64,000 nt of DNA from Sphingomonas pokkalii (lineage in GTDB: Bacteria > Pseudomonadota > Alphaproteobacteria > Sphingomonadales > Sphingomonadaceae). The translations under genes and the position numbers were made by a program. The stretch spans positions 2,702,920-2,766,919 of the forward strand of contig NZ_QENQ01000001.1 of assembly GCF_003096275.1 (NCBI RefSeq). Reading direction: 5' to 3'. The notes below the pieces were generated by a model. That model ran no database searches, was not told the origin of the DNA, and saw only the letters and a list, made by a program, of their open reading frames with translations. This document shows positions 40,466-48,069 of the stretch, piece by piece (position 1 is the stretch's first letter; every line of letters begins with the position of its first letter).

Positions 40466-41107
40466 TCAGTCCTTGGGAGCGTGCAGCGCTGCGGCCAGCG
40501 CACCCGCCGCCTGCGCACGGCGATCGACCACCCCCGCCGTCATCCGCATCACGAATTCGCGCGCACCTTGCCAGCGGGAAAGCGCCTCGGTGCGCGGTGC
40601 AGAATCGAGCGCGCCGCCCCATTCAAGAGCAAGCGCCTGGGCACGGCGAACGGCATCGCTATCGGGCGATTCCCCGTTCAGCAGCAGCGACGGAAACGGC
40701 AGGCGGATACGCGGCGAGGCGAAGCGAGCGGCAGCGGCGCCATCCGCTTCCAGCGGGTCGATGAACAGCGCTCCCGCCACGCGCGCGATATAGTCACGCG
40801 GGGAAAGCCTGGCCCACCAGGTCGCAGCAAAACAGCTCTGGCCGCGGGCAACCAGCAATACCGGCCGTTCCGCCCGCAGGATCGCATGGTCCAGCTTGGC
40901 GGCCCAAAGGCTGCGCTGGCGGTCGATATCCGTCGGATCGTCGAGATGCGCGCCGACAGGCTGGCCGCTACCAAGAATCGCCTGCAGGATGCCGGAGGTG
41001 TGATGGCCAGCCGTGATGACCGAGAAGAAATCGTTGGGAATTGCTGCCAGTGCCACGGCGATACTCCCTGTTCGATACTGGCTGAAGCTATATCCTATTC
41101 GTGCCAT
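40466..41107 (-). CDS. RBBP9/YdeN-like alpha/beta hydrolase fold protein, apparently lacking the nucleophile motif
   Basis: 213 residues from ATG 41107. The pattern resembles the small serine hydrolase family RBBP9/YdeN (PF06821): AERPVLLVARGQSCFAATWW where the family has VLV-AHSLG, then VAGALFIDPLE, LPFPSLLLNGESPDSD and AQALALEWGGALDSA. The usual HSLG elbow reads RGQS, the acidic loop is changed, and the His near the end (usual GHIN) is not seen. It may be inactive or use shifted residues. Assignment rests on faint similarity over the whole length. Divergent from the DNA glycosylase gene at 41207. Confidence 0.6.
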   Translation of the reverse strand: MARIGYSFSQYRTGSIAVALAAIPNDFFSVITAGHHTSGILQAILGSGQPVGAHLDDPTDIDRQRSLWAAKLDHAILRAERPVLLVARGQSCFAATWWARLSPRDYIARVAGALFIDPLEADGAAAARFASPRIRLPFPSLLLNGESPDSDAVRRAQALALEWGGALDSAPRTEALSRWQGAREFVMRMTAGVVDRRAQAAGALAAALHAPKD

Positions 41108-41206
41108 CGGCAATGAACTTCTTCGGCCGGGTATCGCGGCCTGTCGCAAGCCGGCCTCCGAAGGGCGCGGCTCGACCACCCGGCTGCGCTCTGCAAGAAT
41201 GGCGGG

Positions 41207-41737
41207 GTGATGACCGCTCGTAAGTTCAGCTTCCCCCCCGTGGTCGATCAGGACGTCCGGTTGCTGGTGCTCGGCTCGCTTCCGGGCGAGCGGTCGCTGG
41301 CCGCCCAACGCTATTACGCGCATCCGCAGAACCAGTTCTGGCAGCTGATTTCACCGGCCGCCGGCCGGGATCTTGTGCCGCTCCCCTATGCGGATCGGCT
41401 TCAGGCGCTGCTCGCGGCCCATATCGGGTTGTGGGACGTGGTTGCCAGCGCCGAACGCCCCGGCAGCACCGATGCCGCGCTTCGGGAGGTGGAGCCGCAC
41501 GATATTGGCGCGCTTGCCGCCACGCTTCCGCATCTCCGCGCGATCGCCTTCAACGGCGCCACCGCCTACCGGCATGGGATGCGGCAACTGGCGGGTATGG
41601 CGCCGGGGTTTGCGGTGATCGCCCTGCCTTCCTCAAGCCCGCTGCACACCGTGGGCGTCGCGCGGAAACTTCCCGATTGGCAACGCCTTGCGGACATCGT
41701 CGAAGGAGGAAACCCGTCCCAGAATGAAACTCAGTAG
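41207..41737 (+). CDS. DNA-deoxyinosine glycosylase (hypoxanthine-DNA glycosylase, UDG family 6)
   Basis: 176 residues (GTG 41207 or ATG 41210). It is in the uracil-DNA glycosylase fold, with LLVLGSLPGERSLAAQRYYA then HPQNQFWQLI, LWDVVASAERPGSTD and a final LPSSSPLHTVG. This motif set is typical of the hypoxanthine-DNA glycosylase family, which removes deoxyinosine formed by adenine deamination. It acts alone in the cytoplasm as part of base-excision repair. Confidence 0.85.
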   Translation: MMTARKFSFPPVVDQDVRLLVLGSLPGERSLAAQRYYAHPQNQFWQLISPAAGRDLVPLPYADRLQALLAAHIGLWDVVASAERPGSTDAALREVEPHDIGALAATLPHLRAIAFNGATAYRHGMRQLAGMAPGFAVIALPSSSPLHTVGVARKLPDWQRLADIVEGGNPSQNETQ

Positions 41738-41799
41738 CAATACCTACTAGGGGTTCGTTTCTGCACGACATAGCATGTGACAAAGGGCGTATCATCACC

Positions 41800-43167
41800 A
41801 TGTCGAAGGAACGAGGCACCGTGCCGGAAGAGGAGGGTGATCCCGGCGCCATTGCGTCGGCACGCCCGCGGCAGCATGCGCGTTCCGATCTGCTGGTCAC
41901 CAACACCGACCTGCTGATGCAGGCGCGCCAGCTCGAACCCGCATTGGCGCAGGTGTTCGACAACATCCGCGAAGAGCTTGGCATCGACCTGTTCATCCAC
42001 CACGAATTCAATGAGGAAACACGGGATCTGGGCCTGGTATCGCATCGCGGCCTGAACCCACAGGAAGCCGTGGTGGGCGCCTCGATCCGCCTCCGCCCCG
42101 GCCAGTCGACATCGGGGACGGCGGCGCAGCGGGGTGAAATGGTCGTCGTAGACGATGTCCAGCAATCGCAGGACCCCGGCCATTACTTCCTGCGCCTGTT
42201 GCGGCTGAACAGCTTCGTCGCGGTGCCGCTTTCCCATGGCGGAAAGCTGCTGGGCACGCTTGGCTTCGGCCGCCGCAGCGCGGCGCACTTCACGCAAGAC
42301 GAAACCGATTTTCTCCAGTCCATATCGCGGTATGTGGCGCTGGCCGATTATCGCATCCGCGTCGATCGGGAACTACATTCGCGAATTGCGGAACGCGACA
42401 AGATCGTGGCCGATCGCTTGGAGATCGAACGCGAGATGGCGGCCCGGGCGCGCGCCGGCGCGCTGGGCGCCATTGCGGCGGCGATCGCGCACGAGCTCAA
42501 CCAGCCGCTCTCGGCCGCCGCCAATTTCATGGCGGCGATTCGCCTGTCTCCGGAAACCGACGAACGGACCCTGGCGATCACCCGCTCGGCCGAGGAGCAG
42601 CTTCACCGCGCGGGCAATATCATTCGCCGTATCCGCCATATGGCCAGACAGACCGATTTCGTCTTCGATCTGCACCCCCTGGCCGGCGTGATCGAACAGG
42701 CGCTGGCAGCCGCGCGCGCCACCGCATCCCAACCATTGCCGCCCATTTCCATCGACATCGCGCCGGATGCGGCCAATGGCTTTTTCGACGCGGAGCAGAT
42801 CGTGCAGGCCCTCTCGAACGTCGTCAGTGCCGGTGCCGATGCCTGTACCTATTGCCAGGGCGGCACGATCCGCATCACCACCGCCGCGATGCGGGACGAC
42901 CGGATCGACGTCGGCGTCACCGTCACTGGCCTGAAGCCAGGCGCAGGCGAAAGCGGCGCGCGGTTCAGCCTGCAAAGCGGCGACGGCACTGCCGTCGGGC
43001 CAAGCATCGGCCTGCCGATCGCGATGTACCTGATAGAAGAGCATGGCGGCCGCCTGTGGCTGTCCCAGCACAGCGATGGCGGCACCACCATCCACTTTAC
43101 CCTGCTGGCGAAGCGCCCGCCCGATTACCCGCCGGCATTCTCGGCGTCCGACATCGCTTCATTGTAA
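41800..43167 (+). CDS. GAF-domain histidine kinase with degenerate ATP-binding domain
   Basis: 455 residues, no membrane segment. A GAF domain (about 40-195; NIREELGIDLFIHHEFNEET, NSFVAVPLSHGGKLLGTLGF) is followed by HisKA with an intact phospho-acceptor motif (AAAIAHELNQPLSAAANFMA). The ATPase domain keeps its size and end (IAMYLIEEHGGRLWLSQHSD) but not its boxes: the N-box reads EQIVQALSNVVSAGADA with the second Asn gone, the DxGxG box reads VTVTGLKPGAG, and the GxGLGL box reads VGPSIGLPIA. It may accept phosphate or act as a sensor without own kinase activity. Its last 43 bases overlap the convergent lipoprotein gene. Confidence 0.85.
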   Translation: MSKERGTVPEEEGDPGAIASARPRQHARSDLLVTNTDLLMQARQLEPALAQVFDNIREELGIDLFIHHEFNEETRDLGLVSHRGLNPQEAVVGASIRLRPGQSTSGTAAQRGEMVVVDDVQQSQDPGHYFLRLLRLNSFVAVPLSHGGKLLGTLGFGRRSAAHFTQDETDFLQSISRYVALADYRIRVDRELHSRIAERDKIVADRLEIEREMAARARAGALGAIAAAIAHELNQPLSAAANFMAAIRLSPETDERTLAITRSAEEQLHRAGNIIRRIRHMARQTDFVFDLHPLAGVIEQALAAARATASQPLPPISIDIAPDAANGFFDAEQIVQALSNVVSAGADACTYCQGGTIRITTAAMRDDRIDVGVTVTGLKPGAGESGARFSLQSGDGTAVGPSIGLPIAMYLIEEHGGRLWLSQHSDGGTTIHFTLLAKRPPDYPPAFSASDIASL

Positions 43168-43625
43168 AGATCGTATCGAATCTGTTCGATCGGCAAGGGA
43201 GATGCGCACCCGGCGTAGCTGCGTGCCCCGATCGTGAGCGTCGCCGTCAGCGGCGCGGCGGCGTCGCCCTTGCCGCAAGCCTCCGGGCGGAGCACGATGG
43301 CGACCGTCTCCCCATCGGGCGTCTGGGTCGGATAGCGGGCCTCGCCGACGCCAAGCCGGGGCGAAACGGGGTAGAAGGGAACCGGCGGCTTGCCTGCCGG
43401 GCGATACAGGATCCGCCCGGGTGCCAGATCCAGCGTCCATCCCTTGCCATCCCCGGCCCGCAGGCGCAGCGGCTTGGAGAGGTCGATGCCACCCAGCATC
43501 GGGCCGGGCTTGATCGCCTGGGCTTCGTTCGCCTGGGCGAGATCGCCCTGATCGTCCGGGCTGCCGCCACAGCCCGCCAGTAGCAGCATCGATAGCAGCA
43601 CTGGCCAATGCGAACGAACCGTCAT
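43125..43625 (-). CDS. Hypothetical lipoprotein
   Basis: 166 residues from ATG 43625, with a lipoprotein signal LSMLLLAGCGG. The C-terminal half (AYPT-like strands, then ATLTIGARSYAGCASPL with a second Cys) resembles the short conserved core of uncharacterised COG3650-like envelope proteins, in which two Cys may pair; this is a weak resemblance. It overlaps the 3' end of the kinase gene by 43 bases on the opposite strand and is divergent from the MliC-like lipoprotein gene. Confidence 0.7.
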   Translation of the reverse strand: MTVRSHWPVLLSMLLLAGCGGSPDDQGDLAQANEAQAIKPGPMLGGIDLSKPLRLRAGDGKGWTLDLAPGRILYRPAGKPPVPFYPVSPRLGVGEARYPTQTPDGETVAIVLRPEACGKGDAAAPLTATLTIGARSYAGCASPLPIEQIRYDLYNEAMSDAENAGG

Positions 43626-43836
43626 GCCTTCTCTCCTCCCTGCCCTCCTGCGCAGCCAAAGCGTCACGGTCAAGCCGGACACCTGCACCGGCTCCGGGAG
43701 ATCGCGCAAGCGGCTGTTACGGGGTTGCGCAAACAGCGTTGCCTGCGCTTACTACGCTGCGTCGCACAACATGGGTGCATTGGATCCCGATTTCCGCTTG
43801 ACGATTCTCCCCCACCCAAGGAAAAGCCCGAACGCT

Positions 43837-44226
43837 ATGAAAAACTCCTCCCCGTTTGCTCTCTCCGCCGTCGCACTGCTGGCGCTCGCCGCATGCAACA
43901 ACAAGCCCGAAGTGGTCGACAGCCGCTCGCCCGATCCCATGGCTTCGCAGCTTGCGAACGCCGCGCCGTCGGAGCCGCCGCCCTCGATCGAGACGTCGGT
44001 GTCCTTCCGTTGCCAGCCGGGTAACACGCTGCTGTTCGTTGACTTCTTCAAGGGCGGCAAGATGGCCGCGCTTCGCGAGAAGAAGGATTCGATGAAGTCG
44101 ATCCTGCTCAACGCGCCGGAAGCCGGCCAGGCCTATGTCGCCGAAGGCGGCTACAAGCTCGAAGGCAACGCAAAGTCCGCCAAGATCACCCTCGCAGACG
44201 GCACCGCCCACACCTGCAAGGCCTGA
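43837..44226 (+). CDS. MliC-like lipoprotein (C-type lysozyme inhibitor family)
   Basis: 129 residues from ATG 43837. The lipoprotein signal ends LLALAACNN. After a short Ser/Pro linker comes a ~75-residue domain starting VSFRCQPGNTLLFVDFF and ending LADGTAHTCKA, with one Cys at each end. The pattern (F-x-C-x-x-G, then Y-x-x-x-GGYKLEG and a final Cys) fits MliC, an outer membrane lipoprotein that blocks host or eukaryotic lysozyme. Inhibitor function is inferred from this pattern. A strong terminator follows. Confidence 0.72.
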   Translation: MKNSSPFALSAVALLALAACNNKPEVVDSRSPDPMASQLANAAPSEPPPSIETSVSFRCQPGNTLLFVDFFKGGKMAALREKKDSMKSILLNAPEAGQAYVAEGGYKLEGNAKSAKITLADGTAHTCKA

Positions 44227-44251
44227 GGCCACCGCATTTTCACGAGATCCT

Positions 44252-44282
44252 GGCCCGGTGGGAATTCTCACCGGGCCTTTTT
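44252..44282 (+). terminator. Rho-independent terminator after the MliC-like gene
   Basis: A nine-base perfect stem (GGCCCGGTG with CACCGGGCC) around an eight-base loop, followed by TTTTT. Confidence 0.9.
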
Positions 44283-44313
44283 CGTGCCAGCGTAGCGCGT
44301 CGGGAGGAACCGC

Positions 44314-45054
44314 ATGGCGACGATCGCAATCTACAGTCTGAAGGGAGGCGTGGGAAAAACCACGATGGCGGTCAATCTCGCCTGGTGTTCGGCGATACGC
44401 TCCGCTCGCCGCACCCTGCTATGGGATCTCGATCCGCAGGCAGCCTCGACGTTCCTGCTCGGCGGCGACGCACCGTCGCACCATGCCGCACAATCGATCT
44501 TTTCCAAGGACATTGCCGCCGCCAAGCTGATCTGCGGCACCGCCTTCGAACGGCTGGAACTGCTGCCGGCGGATACGTCGCTCCGCGGGCTCGACCATCT
44601 GTTCCACGCGCTGGAGAAGAAGAAGCGCCTCAGCAAGCTGCTGGACGATCTGACCGAGGATTATGATCGCATCCTGCTCGATTGCCCGCCAGGATTGACC
44701 GATACCAGCGAGCAGGTGATGCGCGCCGCCGATCTGATCGTCGTGCCGGTGGTCCCCTCCCCCCTGTCCCGCCGCGCGTTCGACGAAGTCGCCACCCATC
44801 TGGCGCAACGCGGCGCGAAGGTTCCGTTGATGCCGGTACACGCGATGGTCGATCGCCGCCGCAAGCTCCATGTCGAGGCGCTCTCCCGCGATCCCGATTG
44901 GCCGACCGTCCCGATGGCGAGCCTCATCGAAGCCGTCGCGGTGCGCCGGTCGCCCGTCGGCGCCTTCGCACCGCGCAGCGAAGCGGCACGCGCCTTCGCA
45001 GGCTTGTGGCAGACGATCGAACAGGCGCTAGCCCGGCGCATCCCCGCAAAATGA
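44314..45054 (+). CDS. ParA-family ATPase (orphan)
   Basis: 246 residues. Deviant Walker A IYSLKGGVGKTTMAVNLAW at the N-terminus, Walker A' LLWDLDPQAAST and Walker B DYDRILLDCPPGLTDTS mark a ParA/MinD-type P-loop ATPase. No ParB is next to it, and the genuine chromosomal parAB is expected elsewhere, so this is an orphan that may position an unknown cargo. The stop shares ATGA with the aat start, so the pair is co-translated; a functional link to aat is not known. Confidence 0.9.
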   Translation: MATIAIYSLKGGVGKTTMAVNLAWCSAIRSARRTLLWDLDPQAASTFLLGGDAPSHHAAQSIFSKDIAAAKLICGTAFERLELLPADTSLRGLDHLFHALEKKKRLSKLLDDLTEDYDRILLDCPPGLTDTSEQVMRAADLIVVPVVPSPLSRRAFDEVATHLAQRGAKVPLMPVHAMVDRRRKLHVEALSRDPDWPTVPMASLIEAVAVRRSPVGAFAPRSEAARAFAGLWQTIEQALARRIPAK

Positions 45055-45779
45055 GCCAACGTCGCGGCCCGGAACAGGAAATCGATCCGTCGCTGCTTCT
45101 GCGTGCCTATGCCATGGGGGTATTCCCGATGGCCGATCACCGCGACGATCCCAGCATCTATTGGGTGGAACCGAAGATGCGCGGCGTCCTGCCGCTCGAC
45201 GGATTTCACCTCTCCCGCTCGCTGCGCAAGACGATCGCGTCGGAACGCTTCGAGGTCACCGTCGATCGCGATTTCGCCGGCGTGATCCGCCTGTGCGCCG
45301 AAGCGGCGCAGGATCGCCCGGAAACCTGGATCAACGGCCCGATCGAGCGCGCCTTCCTGGAACTGCATCGTCAGGGTTACGCCCATTCCATCGAGTGCTG
45401 GCAGAATGGGGCACTGGCCGGCGGCCTCTATGGTCTTGCGCTTGGCCGCGCGTTTTTCGGCGAGTCGATGGTAACGCGGGTGCGGGATGCCTCCAAGGTC
45501 GCCTTCGCACACCTGGTCGCACGGCTACAGGCCGGCGGCTTCCGCCTGCTCGATTGCCAGTTCATCACCGACCACCTGGCATCGCTGGGGGCGGTGGAAA
45601 TCCCCCGCGCCGACTATGTCGCGTTGCTGGGCGAAGCGCTGGACGGTGCGTCCTCCGCAGGGGAGGGTTCGGCTTCCGGCGATTTCTTCGCGCTGGATGG
45701 CACGGCGGACGATGCCGGCACCGTATCCGGTCCGCTCTCACGGAAAGTCATCGCACAGCTTTTGGGCCAGATATCGTAA
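45051..45779 (+). CDS. aat: Aat: leucyl/phenylalanyl-tRNA-protein transferase
   Basis: 242 residues from ATG 45051. Family motifs: LLLRAYAMGVFPMADHRDDP, IYWVEPKMRGVLPLDGFHLS, TWINGPIERAFLELHRQGYA, HSIECWQNGALAGGLYGLAL, FFGESMV and LDCQFITDHLASLGAVEIPR. Aat adds Leu or Phe to proteins starting with Arg, Lys or (less) Met, feeding them to ClpS-ClpAP. The C-terminal tail ending SRKVIAQLLGQIS is a usual alphaproteobacterial ending, so the full reading frame is likely real although it overlaps the convergent DUF2155 gene by 166 bases. Confidence 0.95.
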   Translation: MSQRRGPEQEIDPSLLLRAYAMGVFPMADHRDDPSIYWVEPKMRGVLPLDGFHLSRSLRKTIASERFEVTVDRDFAGVIRLCAEAAQDRPETWINGPIERAFLELHRQGYAHSIECWQNGALAGGLYGLALGRAFFGESMVTRVRDASKVAFAHLVARLQAGGFRLLDCQFITDHLASLGAVEIPRADYVALLGEALDGASSAGEGSASGDFFALDGTADDAGTVSGPLSRKVIAQLLGQIS

Positions 45780-46246
45780 ACCGGGTGCTGCACGACGTTC
45801 AGCGCCGGCTGTTCCTTGTACACCCAGCCGGAAAACACGCGGGACCATTGCCGGGGGCCGCGCAGCACATCCATCTGCAGGAATGCGCCCGTCAATCGAT
45901 CGGCTTCCCAAGGTGCGGTCCGCTCGCATGCGCGCAGCCGCACCGTCACCTTTCCGTCGATGCGCACCGCCTGACCCGGCTTGAGCGTCACATCCCGTTC
46001 AACGCCGTTCCGCTTGTTGAGCACGCCGATCACGGCGACCCGATCGCGCATCGGCGTTGCCGCGGCATCCGCCGTTGCCGCATCGGGCCCGATCGAAACC
46101 ACTTCGGCGCCCTGGCCGTCATTCCCGCCCGCGCCGGTAATCACCAGCGCGTCGCCGGCATTGTCCCCGCCGGCAGCACCGTCACCACCGCCCTTCGAGC
46201 AGCCAGCCGTCAGGGCGAGCGCGATCAGCGCCGCCGCAGCTCTCAT
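45614..46246 (-). CDS. DUF2155 domain lipoprotein
   Basis: 210 residues from ATG 46246, sharing ATGA with the stop of the NDUFA12-like gene. A lipoprotein signal (ALIALALTAGCSKGGG) and a Gly/Asp/Ala-rich linker are followed by the DUF2155 domain: LKPGQAVRIDGKVTVRLRAC, PWEADRLTGAFLQMD, VFSGWVYKEQPALNVVQHPV and YDIWPKSC. The domain normally ends near that last Cys. About 45 further residues, Ser/Pro/Ala/Glu-rich, run antisense to aat and are probably an unconserved tail. DUF2155 genes usually accompany the NDUFA12-like gene in alphaproteobacteria, but function is unknown. Confidence 0.85.
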   Translation of the reverse strand: MRAAAALIALALTAGCSKGGGDGAAGGDNAGDALVITGAGGNDGQGAEVVSIGPDAATADAAATPMRDRVAVIGVLNKRNGVERDVTLKPGQAVRIDGKVTVRLRACERTAPWEADRLTGAFLQMDVLRGPRQWSRVFSGWVYKEQPALNVVQHPVYDIWPKSCAMTFRESGPDTVPASSAVPSSAKKSPEAEPSPAEDAPSSASPSNAT

Positions 46247-46635
46247 GCGTCCGGCGTCCACGCCTCGTAGTCGCCGGTTGCACGTACGCGCTGGCCACCC
46301 TTTTCGAGCGCGCCGGGCGGACGATAGGCGAGCTCGGTGCCCGTCTGATTCGGCACCCAGGGCTTTTCCCAGCCACGCACCGGCGGCAGCACCTCTTCGG
46401 GCGCGCCTTCGATCTGGTGGTGCAGCCAGCTGAACCATTCCGGCGGAATGCGGCTGGCGTCGTTGGACCCCTTGTAGATCACCCAGCGGCGCGGGATACC
46501 GTTCGGATCGCGGCCGCCCTCATAATAAAGGTTGCCAAGCGAATCCTCGCCGATGCGCTTCTTGCCGCGCAATCCCATGCGAGTGCCGAAGGTGGCGCCG
46601 TTCCACCAGGTGAAGATCGGAAAAGGAAGTCCCAT
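46243..46635 (-). CDS. NDUFA12-like NADH:ubiquinone oxidoreductase accessory subunit
   Basis: 130 residues from ATG 46635 (TTG 46656 would add seven). Landmarks: IFTWWNGATFGTRMGLRGKK, GEDSLGNLYYEG, PRRWVIYKG, DASRIPPEWFSWLHHQIE and PNQTGTELAYRPPG. This is the bacterial relative of the 17.2-kDa (B17.2, NDUFA12) subunit of mitochondrial complex I, found in alphaproteobacteria, where it sits on the peripheral arm. It is coupled to the DUF2155 gene, as commonly seen in this class. Confidence 0.92.
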   Translation of the reverse strand: MGLPFPIFTWWNGATFGTRMGLRGKKRIGEDSLGNLYYEGGRDPNGIPRRWVIYKGSNDASRIPPEWFSWLHHQIEGAPEEVLPPVRGWEKPWVPNQTGTELAYRPPGALEKGGQRVRATGDYEAWTPDA

Positions 46636-46745
46636 GGGCTTGTCCGATACCGCCAAGCGTGCGCCTGGGCAAGGTTCCGATGCGATGCCGGCCGCTTTCC
46701 CGCCGCCAGGGCGGGCGCGCGCCGCACGGTGCCTTGCCCCAGCCT

Positions 46746-47339
46746 TCAGACGATCATCAGCGGCTGCTCCACAGCCACGGCAAGCGGCCCCTTCTCTCCA
46801 TCGACGATTCGGGCGCGCAGCGGCTGGCCGGGCTCGACTTCCTCAATCCCTGCCCGACGCAGCGTTTCCATATGGACGAAAATGTCCGTGGTCTCTCCCG
46901 CACGCACCAGGAAGCCATAGCCCTTCAGCCGATTGAACCATTTCACCGAAACCGATTCGAACGGGCCGGCATCGTCGATCAGCTTCAGCCGCTCGATCCG
47001 GTCGCCGCTGCGCTTCACCGGCTCCACCGCCTGGCTGAGATCGATCGAGACGACGCTGCGCGCCTGCAGCCCCCGCTGGCGCCGCACGGCGATGCATTCC
47101 AGCCGCGCGCCTTCCGGCAAGCTGCGGCGGCCATGTTCCTGCAATACCGAAAAATGAATCAGAATATCGCCAATCGCGGGATCGTCGGCGACCATGAAAC
47201 CGAAACCGCGGGTGACGTCGAACCATTTGACGACGCCGCGATACAAAGCCCCTTCGCTAGAGGCATCCTCATTGAACCGGACGTCCTGACAGGTATCGCC
47301 TGGATAGTGGTCGGAATCCAGCTGTTGCTCAGCACGCAT
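46746..47339 (-). CDS. Protein with two cold-shock domains
   Basis: 197 residues from ATG 47339 (GGGGGAT upstream). Two cold-shock domains are seen: the first about residues 32-98 ([28 protein letters not shown]) and the second about 130-195 ([29 protein letters not shown]). Both keep the aromatic RNP1 residues and the RNP2-like strand. Such double proteins (like Caulobacter CspC and CspD) bind single-stranded nucleic acid and serve in stationary phase or cold response. A small exon-like leader of ~30 residues precedes the first domain. Confidence 0.9.
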   Translation of the reverse strand: MRAEQQLDSDHYPGDTCQDVRFNEDASSEGALYRGVVKWFDVTRGFGFMVADDPAIGDILIHFSVLQEHGRRSLPEGARLECIAVRRQRGLQARSVVSIDLSQAVEPVKRSGDRIERLKLIDDAGPFESVSVKWFNRLKGYGFLVRAGETTDIFVHMETLRRAGIEEVEPGQPLRARIVDGEKGPLAVAVEQPLMIV

Positions 47340-47405
47340 TATCGTTATCCCCCAAGCCAACAACATTAACACAGAGTTACTAAAAAGGGGAGTGGCTTTG
47401 TGTGA

Positions 47406-47948
47406 TTAGGCCTGTCCCACTTCGAACAACCACGCCGGATCCTCCCCCGGCGCCATATCCAATATCCTAAGCGCAATCTGCGGCGCGTGCCCCGCCCGTA
47501 AAAATGCGGAAAGCTGCTTACGCTGCAATTCGCGATCGGCCGGCTCCTTCGCATAGGGACCAAACCGCCGCCGCCGGGAAAAGGCGATGGCACTGGCGAC
47601 GGCATCGGCCGCGATCGCCTCTGCCAGTTCCTCCGCATCCTCGGCGGCGATTCCATCGTGACGCAGCGCCATGCCCACCCTGCGGGGACCAAGCCCCTTG
47701 CGGGCCATGCTGCGCATCCGCGCCTCCGCGAACATGCGATCGTCGACATAACCGCGTTCGGCCATGCGCTCCGCGATCCCCGCCGGATCGGGCGCGGCCT
47801 CGCCCCCCCATCCCCGTTCACGAACCTTGCGGTCCAGATAGGCCGCAAGTTTCCCGCGGCTCGTCGCGAAACGCTCGACATAGCGGAGCGCGAGCCCCTC
47901 GAGGCTGGCGGTATCCAGGGGGGGCTTGGCGCGGGGGCTTTGGGGCAT
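47406..47948 (-). CDS. recX: RecX: RecA regulatory protein
   Basis: 180 residues from ATG 47948. The RecX helical repeat pattern is visible: ALRYVERFATSRGKLAAYLD followed by ERMAERGYVDDRMFAEARMR, then MARKGLGPRRVGMALRHDGI and a third repeat ending ELQRKQLSAFLRAGHAPQIA. RecX binds RecA filaments and limits strand exchange. It is not next to recA here. Divergent from the fatty-acyl-AMP ligase gene, with 121 bases between. Confidence 0.85.
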   Translation of the reverse strand: MPQSPRAKPPLDTASLEGLALRYVERFATSRGKLAAYLDRKVRERGWGGEAAPDPAGIAERMAERGYVDDRMFAEARMRSMARKGLGPRRVGMALRHDGIAAEDAEELAEAIAADAVASAIAFSRRRRFGPYAKEPADRELQRKQLSAFLRAGHAPQIALRILDMAPGEDPAWLFEVGQA

Positions 47949-48069
47949 ACGCCTTGATTGTGCCACACTGCCAACCGATTTTGAACGATAGTGCGTAGCA
48001 GAGCCCGTGCGGAAAACTGCGTTGTGGGGGCACAACGAACTGCTACCTCACAGGGGCACGAGACAAAGA

